Of a stretch of 64,000 nucleotides of DNA, positions 8,755-16,077 are shown one piece after another; the stretch's first letter is position 1; each line of letters starts with the position of its first letter. The position numbers were made by a program, and so were the translations under genes. The stretch comes from Nonomuraea africana. Lineage in GTDB: Bacteria; Actinomycetota; Actinomycetes; Streptosporangiales; Streptosporangiaceae. The stretch lies in assembly GCF_014873535.1 (NCBI RefSeq), contig NZ_JADBEF010000001.1, forward strand, positions 8,680,001 through 8,744,000, written 5' to 3'. The notes below the pieces were generated by a model. It saw only the letters and a program-made list of their open reading frames with translations, made no database searches and had not been told where the DNA came from.

Positions 8755-9639
8755 GTGGTCTTCAAGCGGATGCTGGGTGCCTTGGGCGTCGGCGCGCCCA
8801 CCGTGGACACCGTCCTCGCCACCCCGCGGATCCAGCCGGGAGGGCTCTTGGCGGGTGAGGTGCGGCTCAAGGGCGGCGACTTCGACGCCGACATCGAGCA
8901 CATCACGCTCGGGCTGGTCGCCAGGGTCGAGATCGAGCACGCCGAAGGCGAGAGCGGGGGGCTGCGCGAGTTCTTCCGTGCGCCGGTCTCCGGCCCCTTC
9001 GTCCTGCGCGAGGGCGAGGACCGGGTCGTCACCTTCAGCTTCGGCGTGCCGTGGGAGACGCCGATCAGCGAGGTGAGCGGGCAGCGGCTGACCGGCATGG
9101 CCGTGGGCGTGCGCACCGAGCTGGCCATCGCCAAGGCCGTCGACAAGGGCGACCTCGACCCGGTCGCGGTCGAGCCGCTGCCCTCACAGCTGCGCGTCCT
9201 CGAGGCCTTCCCGCGGCTCGGTTACCAGTTCAGGTCGGCCGACCTGGAGGCGGGCCAGATCCACGGCGTGCGCCAGGAGCTGCCGTTCTACCAGGAGATC
9301 GAGTTCTACGGGCCGGGCGGCGAGATCGAGCTCACCTTCGTCGCGGACCAGGGCGGCCTGGAGATCGTCCTGGAGGCCGACGGCCGGTCCGGAGACGCTA
9401 TCGGCCGCTTCCACGTCACTCACGACGAGGCCATGCGCACCGACTGGGATGCCGAGATCGATACCTGGCTCGACCGTCTCGCCCCCGCCTCACATGGTCA
9501 CCACGACCACCGCGGCCATCACGGCTCCGGCATAGGAGGCGTGGTGGCCGCGGGCGCGGCCGGCATGGTCGGCGGGCTGGTCCTGGGCGAGGCCGTCGAG
9601 GAGATCTTCGAGAGTGACGACGAGGGCGGCGACTGGTAG
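8755..9639 (+). CDS. spo0M: Spo0M (SpoOM) family arrestin-like protein
   Basis: 294 residues, GTG start with GGGAG upstream. The N-terminal 240 residues match the Spo0M arrestin-like beta-sandwich: 'TPRIQPGGLLAGEVRLKGGD' then 'FSFGVPWETPISEV' and 'GVRTELAIAKAVDKGDLDP'. The C-terminus has a His-rich patch (HGHHDHRGHHGSG), then a Gly/Ala hydrophobic segment and an acidic tail. Spo0M influences sporulation in Bacillus and is widespread in actinomycetes. The His-rich patch and a possible membrane-inserting tail are extras over the Bacillus protein. Confidence 0.85.
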   Translation: MVFKRMLGALGVGAPTVDTVLATPRIQPGGLLAGEVRLKGGDFDADIEHITLGLVARVEIEHAEGESGGLREFFRAPVSGPFVLREGEDRVVTFSFGVPWETPISEVSGQRLTGMAVGVRTELAIAKAVDKGDLDPVAVEPLPSQLRVLEAFPRLGYQFRSADLEAGQIHGVRQELPFYQEIEFYGPGGEIELTFVADQGGLEIVLEADGRSGDAIGRFHVTHDEAMRTDWDAEIDTWLDRLAPASHGHHDHRGHHGSGIGGVVAAGAAGMVGGLVLGEAVEEIFESDDEGGDW

Positions 9640-9642
9640 CCG

Positions 9643-10137
9643 TCAGGACGCCTCGTGCCCCAGCAGCCACTCCTTGACCGGAACCCCGTAGTAGTAGCCG
9701 CCGAAGCCACCGGTGCTGGGCAGCACCCGGTGGCAGGGCACGAACGGCGCGATCAGGTTCTGCGCGCAGGCCGCCCCCGCCGCCCTGGCCGCGGTCCTCG
9801 GCATCCCCGCCCGCTCGGCCAGCTCCGCGTACGACACGGTGGTCCCCGCCTTGACCTCGCGCAGCGCCTGGTGCAGCCGCTTGCGGGTGGGGGAGCCCGG
9901 CTGCTCGACGGGCACGTCGTCGAGGGCGTCGAGGTCGCCCGCCAGGTAGGCGCGGACGGCCTCGGCCGGGGCGCCGAGGTCCTCGACGACGTCGAGGCCG
10001 AGGGCCTGCAGCTGGGGAGTGAGCCGGGCGAACATCTGCGCGGGGTCGGGCGTGAAGCCCGCGGCCACGATCACCCCCTCATGGGCCAGCAGGGACAGCG
10101 GGCCGATCGGGGTCGGGAGGATCTGAGCGTCGATCAT
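9643..10137 (-). CDS. ogt: methylated-DNA--[protein]-cysteine S-methyltransferase
   Basis: 164 residues. The active-site motif PCHRV gives nucleophile Cys135, preceded by the helix-turn-helix region 'TTVSYAELAERAGMPRTAAR' and 'ACAQNLIAPFV', and followed by 'GGFGGYYYGVPVKEWLL'. It removes alkyl groups from O6-alkylguanine in a suicide reaction. The ATG at 10137 overlaps the stop of the upstream Ada-AlkA gene by ATGA, so the two repair genes should be translated together. The Tyr-rich GGYYYG is an unusual variant of the common GGYRWG. Confidence 0.93.
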   Translation of the reverse strand: MIDAQILPTPIGPLSLLAHEGVIVAAGFTPDPAQMFARLTPQLQALGLDVVEDLGAPAEAVRAYLAGDLDALDDVPVEQPGSPTRKRLHQALREVKAGTTVSYAELAERAGMPRTAARAAGAACAQNLIAPFVPCHRVLPSTGGFGGYYYGVPVKEWLLGHEAS

Positions 10138-11501
10138 GAGGAACTCCAGAGGTGAAGGGCGGCGTAGGCCCGCCAGGGCCGCCACCGCTCGAGGTGATCC
10201 TGCGGGATGGCGAGCGCGGCCATGCGTTTGACCAGGACGAGGTCGCCTGACGGCCACGCGTCGGGGTCGCGCAGCGCGCGCAGCGAGATGTAGCCGGCCG
10301 TCCACGGGCCGATGCCGGGCACTCTGAGCAGGGCGGCGACCGCCTCGGCCGGGTCCTGCCCGCCGTCGAGGTCGATCTCGCCCGAGGCGACGCGGACCGC
10401 CAGGTCGCGCAGCGTGGTCACCCGCCGGTTGGTCAGGCCGAGCGCCGAGAGGTCCATCTCGGCCATCTCCTCGGCGGTCGGGAACCCGCCCGCCCTGGTC
10501 ACGATCCGGCCGAGGAGCGTCCTGGCGCCCGCCACGGAGATCTGCTGGCCGACGACCGCGCGCACGGCCAGCTCGAACCCGTCGAAGGCGCCGGGCACGC
10601 GCAGCCCCGGCCGCGCCGCCACCAGCGGCGCCAGCGACGTCGATCCGAGCGCCTCGCTGATCGCGGCGGGATCGGCGTCGAGGTCGAGCAGCCTGCGGCA
10701 GCGCGCCACGACCCTGGCCAGCTGCCGCGTGTCGTCGAGGGAGGCCTCGAGCACGATGTGCCCCTGCGCGGGCGTCAACGTGATCCGACCGCCGGGGAGC
10801 ACCCGCGTGTACGACCCGCCGTCCACGCTCTCCAGGCCGGGGATCGCGCGCGCAGCGAGGAAGGCGAACAACCCCTCCACGTCGTACGGCTGCCGCCAGT
10901 TCAGCCTGAGCCTGAGCGCCGCGGGCGCCCCCGGCCGGTGCGCGGTGGCGCGCATCTCCGAGGGCGTGAAGCCGTAGGTCGACTGCATGGCCGCGTTGAA
11001 CTGCCGGACGCTGCCGAACCCCGAGGCGAACGCCACGTCGGTCACCGGCAGCGCGGTCTCCGTCAGCAGCTGCTTGGCCAGCAGCAGCCGCTTGGTCCGC
11101 GCCACCGCCAGCGGCCCGACGCCGAGCTCGGCGACGAACAACCGGTGCAGGTGCCGCTCGGTGATGTGCAGCCTGGCGGCCAGCCCCGCCACGCCGCGCT
11201 CGTCGGCCGCGCCGTCGTCGATCAGCCGCAGCGCCCTGCCCACCAGGTCGCCCCGCACGTCCCAGCCGGGGTCGCCGGGCGACAGCTCGGGACGGCACCG
11301 CTTGCACGGCCGGAACCCCGCCGCCTCGGCGGAGGCCGCGTGCCGGTAGAAGCGCACGTTGCGCGAGGAGGGAGTGCGGGCGGGGCAGATCGGCCTGCAG
11401 TAGATGCGCGTCGTCTTCACCGCCGTGTAGAAGCGCCCGTCGAACCTGGCGTCGCGCGCGGACACCGCGCGGTAGCAGGCGTCGAAATCCAACGTTTCCA
11501 T
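10134..11501 (-). CDS. alkA: bifunctional Ada-type regulator / AlkA DNA-3-methyladenine glycosylase
   Basis: 455 residues in three parts. Residues 1-75: Ada zinc domain with Cys35, Cys39, Cys66 and Cys69 ('IYCRPICP', 'RPCKRC'); the first cysteine is the usual phosphotriester methyl acceptor. About 85-175: AraC-type helix-turn-helix. About 185-450: AlkA N-domain and helix-hairpin-helix glycosylase ('LRVPGIGPWTAGYISLRAL') with catalytic Asp420. Excises alkylated bases and likely activates its own operon on methylation. It is coupled to ogt by ATGA. A -10-like TAGCGT lies seven bases before the ATG with no ribosome site. Confidence 0.93.
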   Translation of the reverse strand: METLDFDACYRAVSARDARFDGRFYTAVKTTRIYCRPICPARTPSSRNVRFYRHAASAEAAGFRPCKRCRPELSPGDPGWDVRGDLVGRALRLIDDGAADERGVAGLAARLHITERHLHRLFVAELGVGPLAVARTKRLLLAKQLLTETALPVTDVAFASGFGSVRQFNAAMQSTYGFTPSEMRATAHRPGAPAALRLRLNWRQPYDVEGLFAFLAARAIPGLESVDGGSYTRVLPGGRITLTPAQGHIVLEASLDDTRQLARVVARCRRLLDLDADPAAISEALGSTSLAPLVAARPGLRVPGAFDGFELAVRAVVGQQISVAGARTLLGRIVTRAGGFPTAEEMAEMDLSALGLTNRRVTTLRDLAVRVASGEIDLDGGQDPAEAVAALLRVPGIGPWTAGYISLRALRDPDAWPSGDLVLVKRMAALAIPQDHLERWRPWRAYAALHLWSSS

Positions 11502-11639
11502 GCCCTTGACGCTATCGCCTGGCCGGAAGTCCCAACTGGCGGATTTCGGACCTCACCGTGAAGATCGGCACCCACGACATCGCCATCATGTCTAGCGCGA
11601 GGATCGCTGGGTTTACCCGCAGGGGAATTGCTTCGCTGC

Positions 11640-11735
11640 TATAGTTTCTTTGTTCGAAACGGGCAGGGCTTGTCCGTCGCCTACCTCGGCTGAGGGAAGC
11701 GAGAAGCCGCTCCCTTCAGGGAGTGGAGGAGTCAG
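11640..11735 (+). mobile_element. IS200/IS605-type right end with TnpB omegaRNA-like 3' portion (remnant, no tnpB)
   Basis: The stretch ends with a hairpin CCGCTCCC-TTCA-GGGAGTGG (11707-11726, eight pairs including one G-U) followed by AGGAGTCA. This 'aagcc...ccttcaggg...ggagtca' arrangement is the recurrent right end of IS200/IS605 elements that carry tnpB, whose 3' RNA (omegaRNA/reRNA) ends at the element boundary. Upstream bases (GGCTGAGGGAAGCGAGAAG) also fit that scaffold. No transposase or TnpB coding sequence is present, so this is a deletion remnant or a small non-autonomous derivative. MFS-derived sequence begins immediately after. The left boundary is uncertain. Confidence 0.6.
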
Positions 11736-11736
11736 G

Positions 11737-12778
11737 AGGATCACCTGCATGATCGAGGTCATCCGCCCAGTATGTGGTCGGGCGTGATCTGCTGGCGGAA
11801 GCTGACGAGCAGGACGTTGTTCACGCCCGTCCGCGCCGACTGGACGAAGGGGCCAGCCGCCGCCAGCCAGATCCCGATCCCGTGGTCGAGCAGCGGCACC
11901 AGCAGCCCGAAGGGCGCCGTCGCCAGGCTGAGCAGCCACACCGCGCCGCCCTGACCCAGCCACCTGGCCATCAGGTGCGCGCACGCGGAACCCACCAGCG
12001 CCCCCACCCCGCTCGCGGCCAGGTAAGCGCCGAACACCCACTCGGGGAAGGCCAACTCCCGCACCAGCAGCACCGGCAGCAGCACGGTGGCCAGCGGAAA
12101 ACCAAGGTTCGCCATCGCGCCCTGCACGGCGATGGCCACCAGCACCCTGTTGCCGAACAGGAATCGCAGCCCTTCGCGCAACTGCCGTCCGATCGGCTCC
12201 CGTACGGCGGGCGGGCTCTCGACCGCCCGGATCCCGCGCAGCCACAGCGCCGACCACGCGTACGTGACGGCGTCGAGCAGCAGCACCAGCGGCGCGCCGA
12301 GCACCTGGGTGAGCACCCCCGACACGCTGCGGCCCGTGACGTACATCGCCGAGTTCGTCCCGACGAGCAGGGAGTTGGCGGCGGTCAGCCGGTCCCTGCC
12401 CACCAGCGAGGGGACCAGGCTGTGCGCGGCCACGTCGAAGAAGAGCGTGCCGACGCCCGAGACGATCGCGACCAGGTACAGCTGCGGCATCGTCAGCGCG
12501 TCCAGCCACCAGGCGGCCGTGACCGACGCCATCGCCACCGCGCGCAGCACGTCCGTCGCCACCATGACGGGGCGCCGCCGTACCCTGTCGACCCAGACTC
12601 CCGCGGGCAGCCCCACGAACAGCACGGTCAGCGTCGCCAGTGAGCTGAGCAGGCCCACCTCGCCCGGGCCCGCGTCCAGCGCGGTCACCGCGAGCAGGGG
12701 GAGCGCCACGTGGGACAGCTGCGTGCCGAACTGGCTGCCGAAGGCGGCCACGTACAGTCGCCGGAAATCACGATCCAT
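11737..12778 (-). pseudogene. MFS transporter, C-terminally truncated and frameshifted
   Basis: From ATG 12778 the frame encodes 339 residues with MFS signatures (conserved loop 'GVWVDRVRRRPVM') and about ten membrane segments, stopping at a TGA at 11759-11761 just after 'FRQQITPDHILGG'. Family members continue here with 'LLGRVNATMR' and two more helices. Shifting one base restores 'GRMTSIMQVIL', so one base was lost; the similarity then ends at about 11737, where the IS200/IS605-like end begins. The gene is therefore broken twice and probably inactive. It is divergent from the ArsR-like regulator, its probable former controller. Confidence 0.75.
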
Positions 12779-12833
12779 GTCGGGAAAGATGCCGCCGCCG
12801 GGCGATAATGGCGATGGATTAAGGAGAGAGCTA

Positions 12834-13790
12834 ATCGACCTGACCTTCACCGTCCAGGACATCGCCAACACGCGGTTCGCGATCTCTCCGTTGTGGGAGG
12901 TGGTGGCCAGCGTCCGCGTCGTCAAGGAGCCCGTGGGCGTCAACCGTCCATGGGCCGAGCAGGTGCGCCGCCGACTGGCCGGGGTCGACTGGCGGCTGCT
13001 GTCCGACCTGGTCCCGATGCCGACGATCTCGCTGGTCTGCTTCATCGCCCCGCCGCCGACCACGTCGCTGCCCGACCTGGAGCTGGAGCTGGCGGGCATG
13101 CTCTCCCGCGCCGGCGACGTGCGCGCCGAGCTCGACGCGTGGGGTGGTGCCCGTACACCTCGGCTGCGCGCCCTCTACGACGACCCCGCGGGCGGGCTCG
13201 AACGGCTGGCCGACCAGGTGAGGGCGTACTGGGCGGCCGCGATCGAGCCGTACTGGCCGCGCATCCGCACCCTCATGGAGGGCGACCTGCTCTACCGGGC
13301 CCGCATCCTGGCCGAGGGCGGCGTGCACCGGATGCTCGCCGACCTGGACGCCAATGTCAGCTGGCAGGGGGAGCGGTTGCGGCTGGCCCACCGGTTGTGC
13401 GACGGGGTGCGGCCGCTGGACGGCAGGGGCCTGCTCCTGGTGCCGTCGGTCTTCGCCTGGCCGCGGATCTTCTCGATCACGGTGCCGCCCTTCCAGCCCA
13501 CGCTCCGCTACCCGCCGCGCGGGGTCGCCACTCTGTGGGAGCGCGAGCGGAGGGACCCGCCCGCCGCGCTGGCCGCCGTCCTGGGGCCGACGCGCGCCCG
13601 CCTGCTGGCCGAACTCGACCAGCCCGCCTCGACCAAGGACCTGGCGCTGCGCGCGGGCCTGTCGGAACCGGGCGCCAACCAGCACCTGACGGCCCTCAGG
13701 AGAGCGGGCCTGTGCAGCTCCCACCGCACCGGGCGCTACGTCCTCTACGCCCGCACGGCCGTCGCCGAAATCCTCCTCAACCCACCCTGA
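12834..13790 (+). CDS. ArsR-type regulator with N-terminal DUF5937-like domain
   Basis: About 318 residues. The N-terminal part ('LTFTVQDIANTRFAISPLWE') is the domain placed before a C-terminal winged helix ('TKDLALRAGLSEPGANQHLTALRRAGL', 'GRYVLYARTAVAEILL') in many actinobacterial regulators. The start is unclear: a strong AAGGAGAG (12821-12828) sits seven bases before an ATC codon (12834) and 13 before CTG (12840), while ordinary ATGs (12777, 12789) lie upstream without a ribosome site. Homologous N-termini fit the 12831-12840 region. It is divergent from the broken MFS gene. Confidence 0.8.
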   Translation: MDLTFTVQDIANTRFAISPLWEVVASVRVVKEPVGVNRPWAEQVRRRLAGVDWRLLSDLVPMPTISLVCFIAPPPTTSLPDLELELAGMLSRAGDVRAELDAWGGARTPRLRALYDDPAGGLERLADQVRAYWAAAIEPYWPRIRTLMEGDLLYRARILAEGGVHRMLADLDANVSWQGERLRLAHRLCDGVRPLDGRGLLLVPSVFAWPRIFSITVPPFQPTLRYPPRGVATLWERERRDPPAALAAVLGPTRARLLAELDQPASTKDLALRAGLSEPGANQHLTALRRAGLCSSHRTGRYVLYARTAVAEILLNPP

Positions 13791-13821
13791 CCCCACCTGG
13801 GCCTTTCGGCGGCCCTACCCC

Positions 13822-13942
13822 GAAGGACCTCAGCCGTCGACTTCGGCCAGGGTCTCTCGGGGGTAGAGGGAGGCCGCACGGGGTTCTTCCGGTGGCGCCA
13901 TCCGAAAGACCCCGGCCGTTGACTTCGGCCGGGGTCTCTCGG
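13822..13942. terminator. duplicated terminator-like hairpins after the ArsR-type gene
   Basis: Two copies of a 39-bp sequence, 13822-13860 and 13904-13942, match at 34 of 39 positions. The second folds into a perfect 12-bp stem, AGACCCCGGCCG (13907-13918) with CGGCCGGGGTCT (13926-13937) and loop TTGACTT. The first has lost internal pairs but keeps the same loop side. They lie between convergent transcription units, so they can serve both directions; no T-run follows, as is usual in actinomycetes. Confidence 0.7.
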
Positions 13943-13997
13943 AGGGAGGGCGTGCCAGCTCACAGGTTTTCGAGTGGGGTGGGTCCCGATGAAATGG

Positions 13998-14056
13998 CCC
14001 CAGCCGGGGCCCGGTGCGCGGGGTTGCGCGGCCGTGTCCTCCGGCTCCGGCTGGGG
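13998..14056 (-). terminator. long-loop hairpin just after the MFS stop codon
   Basis: CCCCAGCCGG (13998-14007) pairs perfectly with CCGGCTGGGG (14047-14056), enclosing 39 bases rich in short GC dyads. It begins eight bases past the stop of the leftward MFS gene, so termination of that operon is the simplest role. Confidence 0.55.
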
Positions 14057-14063
14057 TGGTCTC

Positions 14064-15590
14064 TCAGACGGCGCTCAGCGCCTCCTCCCGCTCGGCCGCC
14101 GCGGGAGCGGGCGCCCCCGTCGGCGGCACCCGCCGCAGCAGGGTCACGGCCAGCAGCGCGGCCACCGCCGTCAGCACCGCCGCGACCCCCGACGCCACGT
14201 TCAGCCCGTCGGTGAAGGCCGACCGCGCCGCCGCGACCAGCGCCTCGCCCTGCGCCGCGGGCAGCCCCTCGGCGACCGCGAGCTCCCCCGCCAGCGTTTC
14301 GGCCGAGCCCGCGGGCATCGCGGCCCGGTAGACGACCGTCCCGATGGTGCCGAGCAGCGCGATGCCGAGCGAGACGCCCAGGTCGCTGGCCGTGGTGTTC
14401 ACCGCCGAGGCGGCGCCGGCCTTCTCCTGCGGCGCGGCGGCGATCACCAGGTTCGTGGTCAGCGCCATCGTCGGGGCGATGCCCGGGTAGAGGATGTAGA
14501 ACCCGGTCAGCAGCAGCGGCAGTCCCGACACGCTGCCCACCTGGGTCAGCACCACGTAGCCCGCCACGGACAGCACCGATCCCGCCGCGACCACGTACGC
14601 GGGCCGTACCCTGCGGGCCACCGCAGGCGAGAACGTGGAGACCGCGACCAGCATGAGCGCCGCGGGTAGGATCCAGAGGCCCGACTCCAGCGGCGACAGC
14701 CCGGCCACCAGCTGGAGGTACTGCGTGAAGAGGAGGTAGACGCCGCCCAGCGCGATCGCCGAGAGCAGGAAGACGCCGAGCGCGCCGCTGAAGGTGCGGT
14801 TGGCGAACAGCCGTACGTCGAGCAGCGGCTGCTCCAGGCGCAGCTGGCGGCGGACGAACAGCGTGCCGAGCACCAGACCGGCGACGATCGCCGCCACGGA
14901 GAGCACCGACAGGCCGCTCTTGGCCAGTTCCTTGACGCCGTAGACGATGGGCAGCAGGGTCGCCATGGACAGCAGCACGCTCAGCACGTCCAGGCCGCCC
15001 GACTGGGGCGCCCGGTACTCGGGCACCAGCGCGGGCGCCGCGATCAGCACCAGCGCCATGACCGGCACGCCGGCCAGCAGCGCCGCGCCCCACCAGAACG
15101 ACTCCAGCAGCAGCCCGCCGACCAGCGGGCCGACGGCCACGCCGACCGAGATCGAGGCCGCCCACATGCCGATCGCGCTGGCCCGCTGGCGATCGTCGCG
15201 GAACATGTTGCTGATCAGCGAGAGCGTGGACGGCATGACGGCCGCCGCGCCGACCCCCATCACCGCGCGAGCGGCGATCAGCAGGTCGGCGCCCGGCGCG
15301 AACGCCGCCGCCACCGAGGCCACACCGAAGGCGGCGGCGCCGAACAGCAGCACCTTGCGCCGCCCGATCCGGTCACCGACGGTCCCCATGGCCACCAGCA
15401 GCCCGGCCATCATGAACCCGTAGATGTCATTGATCCACAACAGCTGGGCGCCGCTCGGCTGCAGGTCGGCCGCGATGTGGGGGGTGGCGAGGAACAGCAC
15501 GGTCATCGCCAGGAACAGCAGGACGGTGGGCAGGAGCAGGACGGTCAGGCCGAGCCACTCCCTGGCTCCCGCACGGGGGTGCGCAGTCAT
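14064..15590 (-). CDS. MFS drug efflux transporter, DHA2 (14-helix) type
   Basis: 508 residues from ATG 15590. Typical DHA2 features: 'LWINDIYGFMMAGLLVAMGTVGDRIGRRKVLL' region containing the conserved loop-2 motif, and the antiporter motif region 'GPLVGGLLLESFWWGA'. Similar to SmvA/QacA-class multidrug/proton antiporters in the cytoplasmic membrane. It starts two bases after the stop of the small flavoprotein gene, so both are one operon, divergent from the AfsR-like regulator. The substrate is unknown. Confidence 0.9.
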   Translation of the reverse strand: MTAHPRAGAREWLGLTVLLLPTVLLFLAMTVLFLATPHIAADLQPSGAQLLWINDIYGFMMAGLLVAMGTVGDRIGRRKVLLFGAAAFGVASVAAAFAPGADLLIAARAVMGVGAAAVMPSTLSLISNMFRDDRQRASAIGMWAASISVGVAVGPLVGGLLLESFWWGAALLAGVPVMALVLIAAPALVPEYRAPQSGGLDVLSVLLSMATLLPIVYGVKELAKSGLSVLSVAAIVAGLVLGTLFVRRQLRLEQPLLDVRLFANRTFSGALGVFLLSAIALGGVYLLFTQYLQLVAGLSPLESGLWILPAALMLVAVSTFSPAVARRVRPAYVVAAGSVLSVAGYVVLTQVGSVSGLPLLLTGFYILYPGIAPTMALTTNLVIAAAPQEKAGAASAVNTTASDLGVSLGIALLGTIGTVVYRAAMPAGSAETLAGELAVAEGLPAAQGEALVAAARSAFTDGLNVASGVAAVLTAVAALLAVTLLRRVPPTGAPAPAAAEREEALSAV

Positions 15591-15592
15591 GA

Positions 15593-16012
15593 TCAGTTCT
15601 CTCTCTTCAGAAGGGACAGCACGCGGTCGGCCGAGCGGGGCCGGCCGTACCTGATGACCTCCGCGACGGTCGTCGCGAAGAAGGGCCGCAGGCGCCCGAC
15701 CGCCTCTGTGGCGTCCTGCCTGCCGGCGAATGCGGCGGACCGCGCCCGCCACTGCGGCGCGCACCAGTCGGCGAGGGACGGGGGCAGGCACTCGGGGACC
15801 ACCAGCACGAAGGCGTCCGCCGCCGCCAGCCAGGGCGCCAGGTCCTGGACGGCCGGCGGAGTCGGCACCTCGTACGAGCACACCTCGGGCAGCCCCGCCG
15901 CCGCGAGGTCGAGCAGGTCGACCTCGAAGCCGCGGTGACAGGCGCGGCCGGACAGCCATTCGGCCACCTCCAGGCCGTCGGCGCCGCCGCCGATGATGAA
16001 CGCGAGTCGCAT
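15593..16012 (-). CDS. shortened NADPH-dependent FMN reductase-like protein
   Basis: 139 residues from ATG 16012 (a GTG at 16021 is an alternative; neither has a clear ribosome site). The N-terminus 'MRLAFIIGGGADGLEVAEWL' and 'PPAVQDLAPWLAAADAFVLVVPE' follow the flavodoxin-like FMN reductase fold, but the usual GSxRxG phosphate loop is replaced by GGGADG. About 40-50 residues in the middle, normally containing 'SYGG' and the second flavin loop, are missing. It may be a degenerate or repurposed flavoprotein. It precedes the MFS gene in one operon. Confidence 0.6.
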   Translation of the reverse strand: MRLAFIIGGGADGLEVAEWLSGRACHRGFEVDLLDLAAAGLPEVCSYEVPTPPAVQDLAPWLAAADAFVLVVPECLPPSLADWCAPQWRARSAAFAGRQDATEAVGRLRPFFATTVAEVIRYGRPRSADRVLSLLKREN

Positions 16013-16044
16013 GTCCCACACCGTGCAGGGGAGGACTCCAGAAA

Positions 16045-16070
16045 CGCTTCGGATCCGCTTTGGATACTGT
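16045..16070 (+). promoter_or_regulatory. 11-bp-period direct repeat and -10 element before the AfsR-like gene
   Basis: CGCTTCGGAT (16045-16054) and CGCTTTGGAT (16056-16065) are direct repeats with an 11-bp period, the spacing used by SARP-family regulators, which bind repeats on one face of the helix close to the -10. The second repeat abuts TACTGT (16065-16070), seven bases before the ATG. No good -35 is seen, as in SARP-dependent promoters. The repeat is also upstream of the divergent flavoprotein/MFS operon. Confidence 0.55.
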
Positions 16071-16077
16071 TTGCGCC

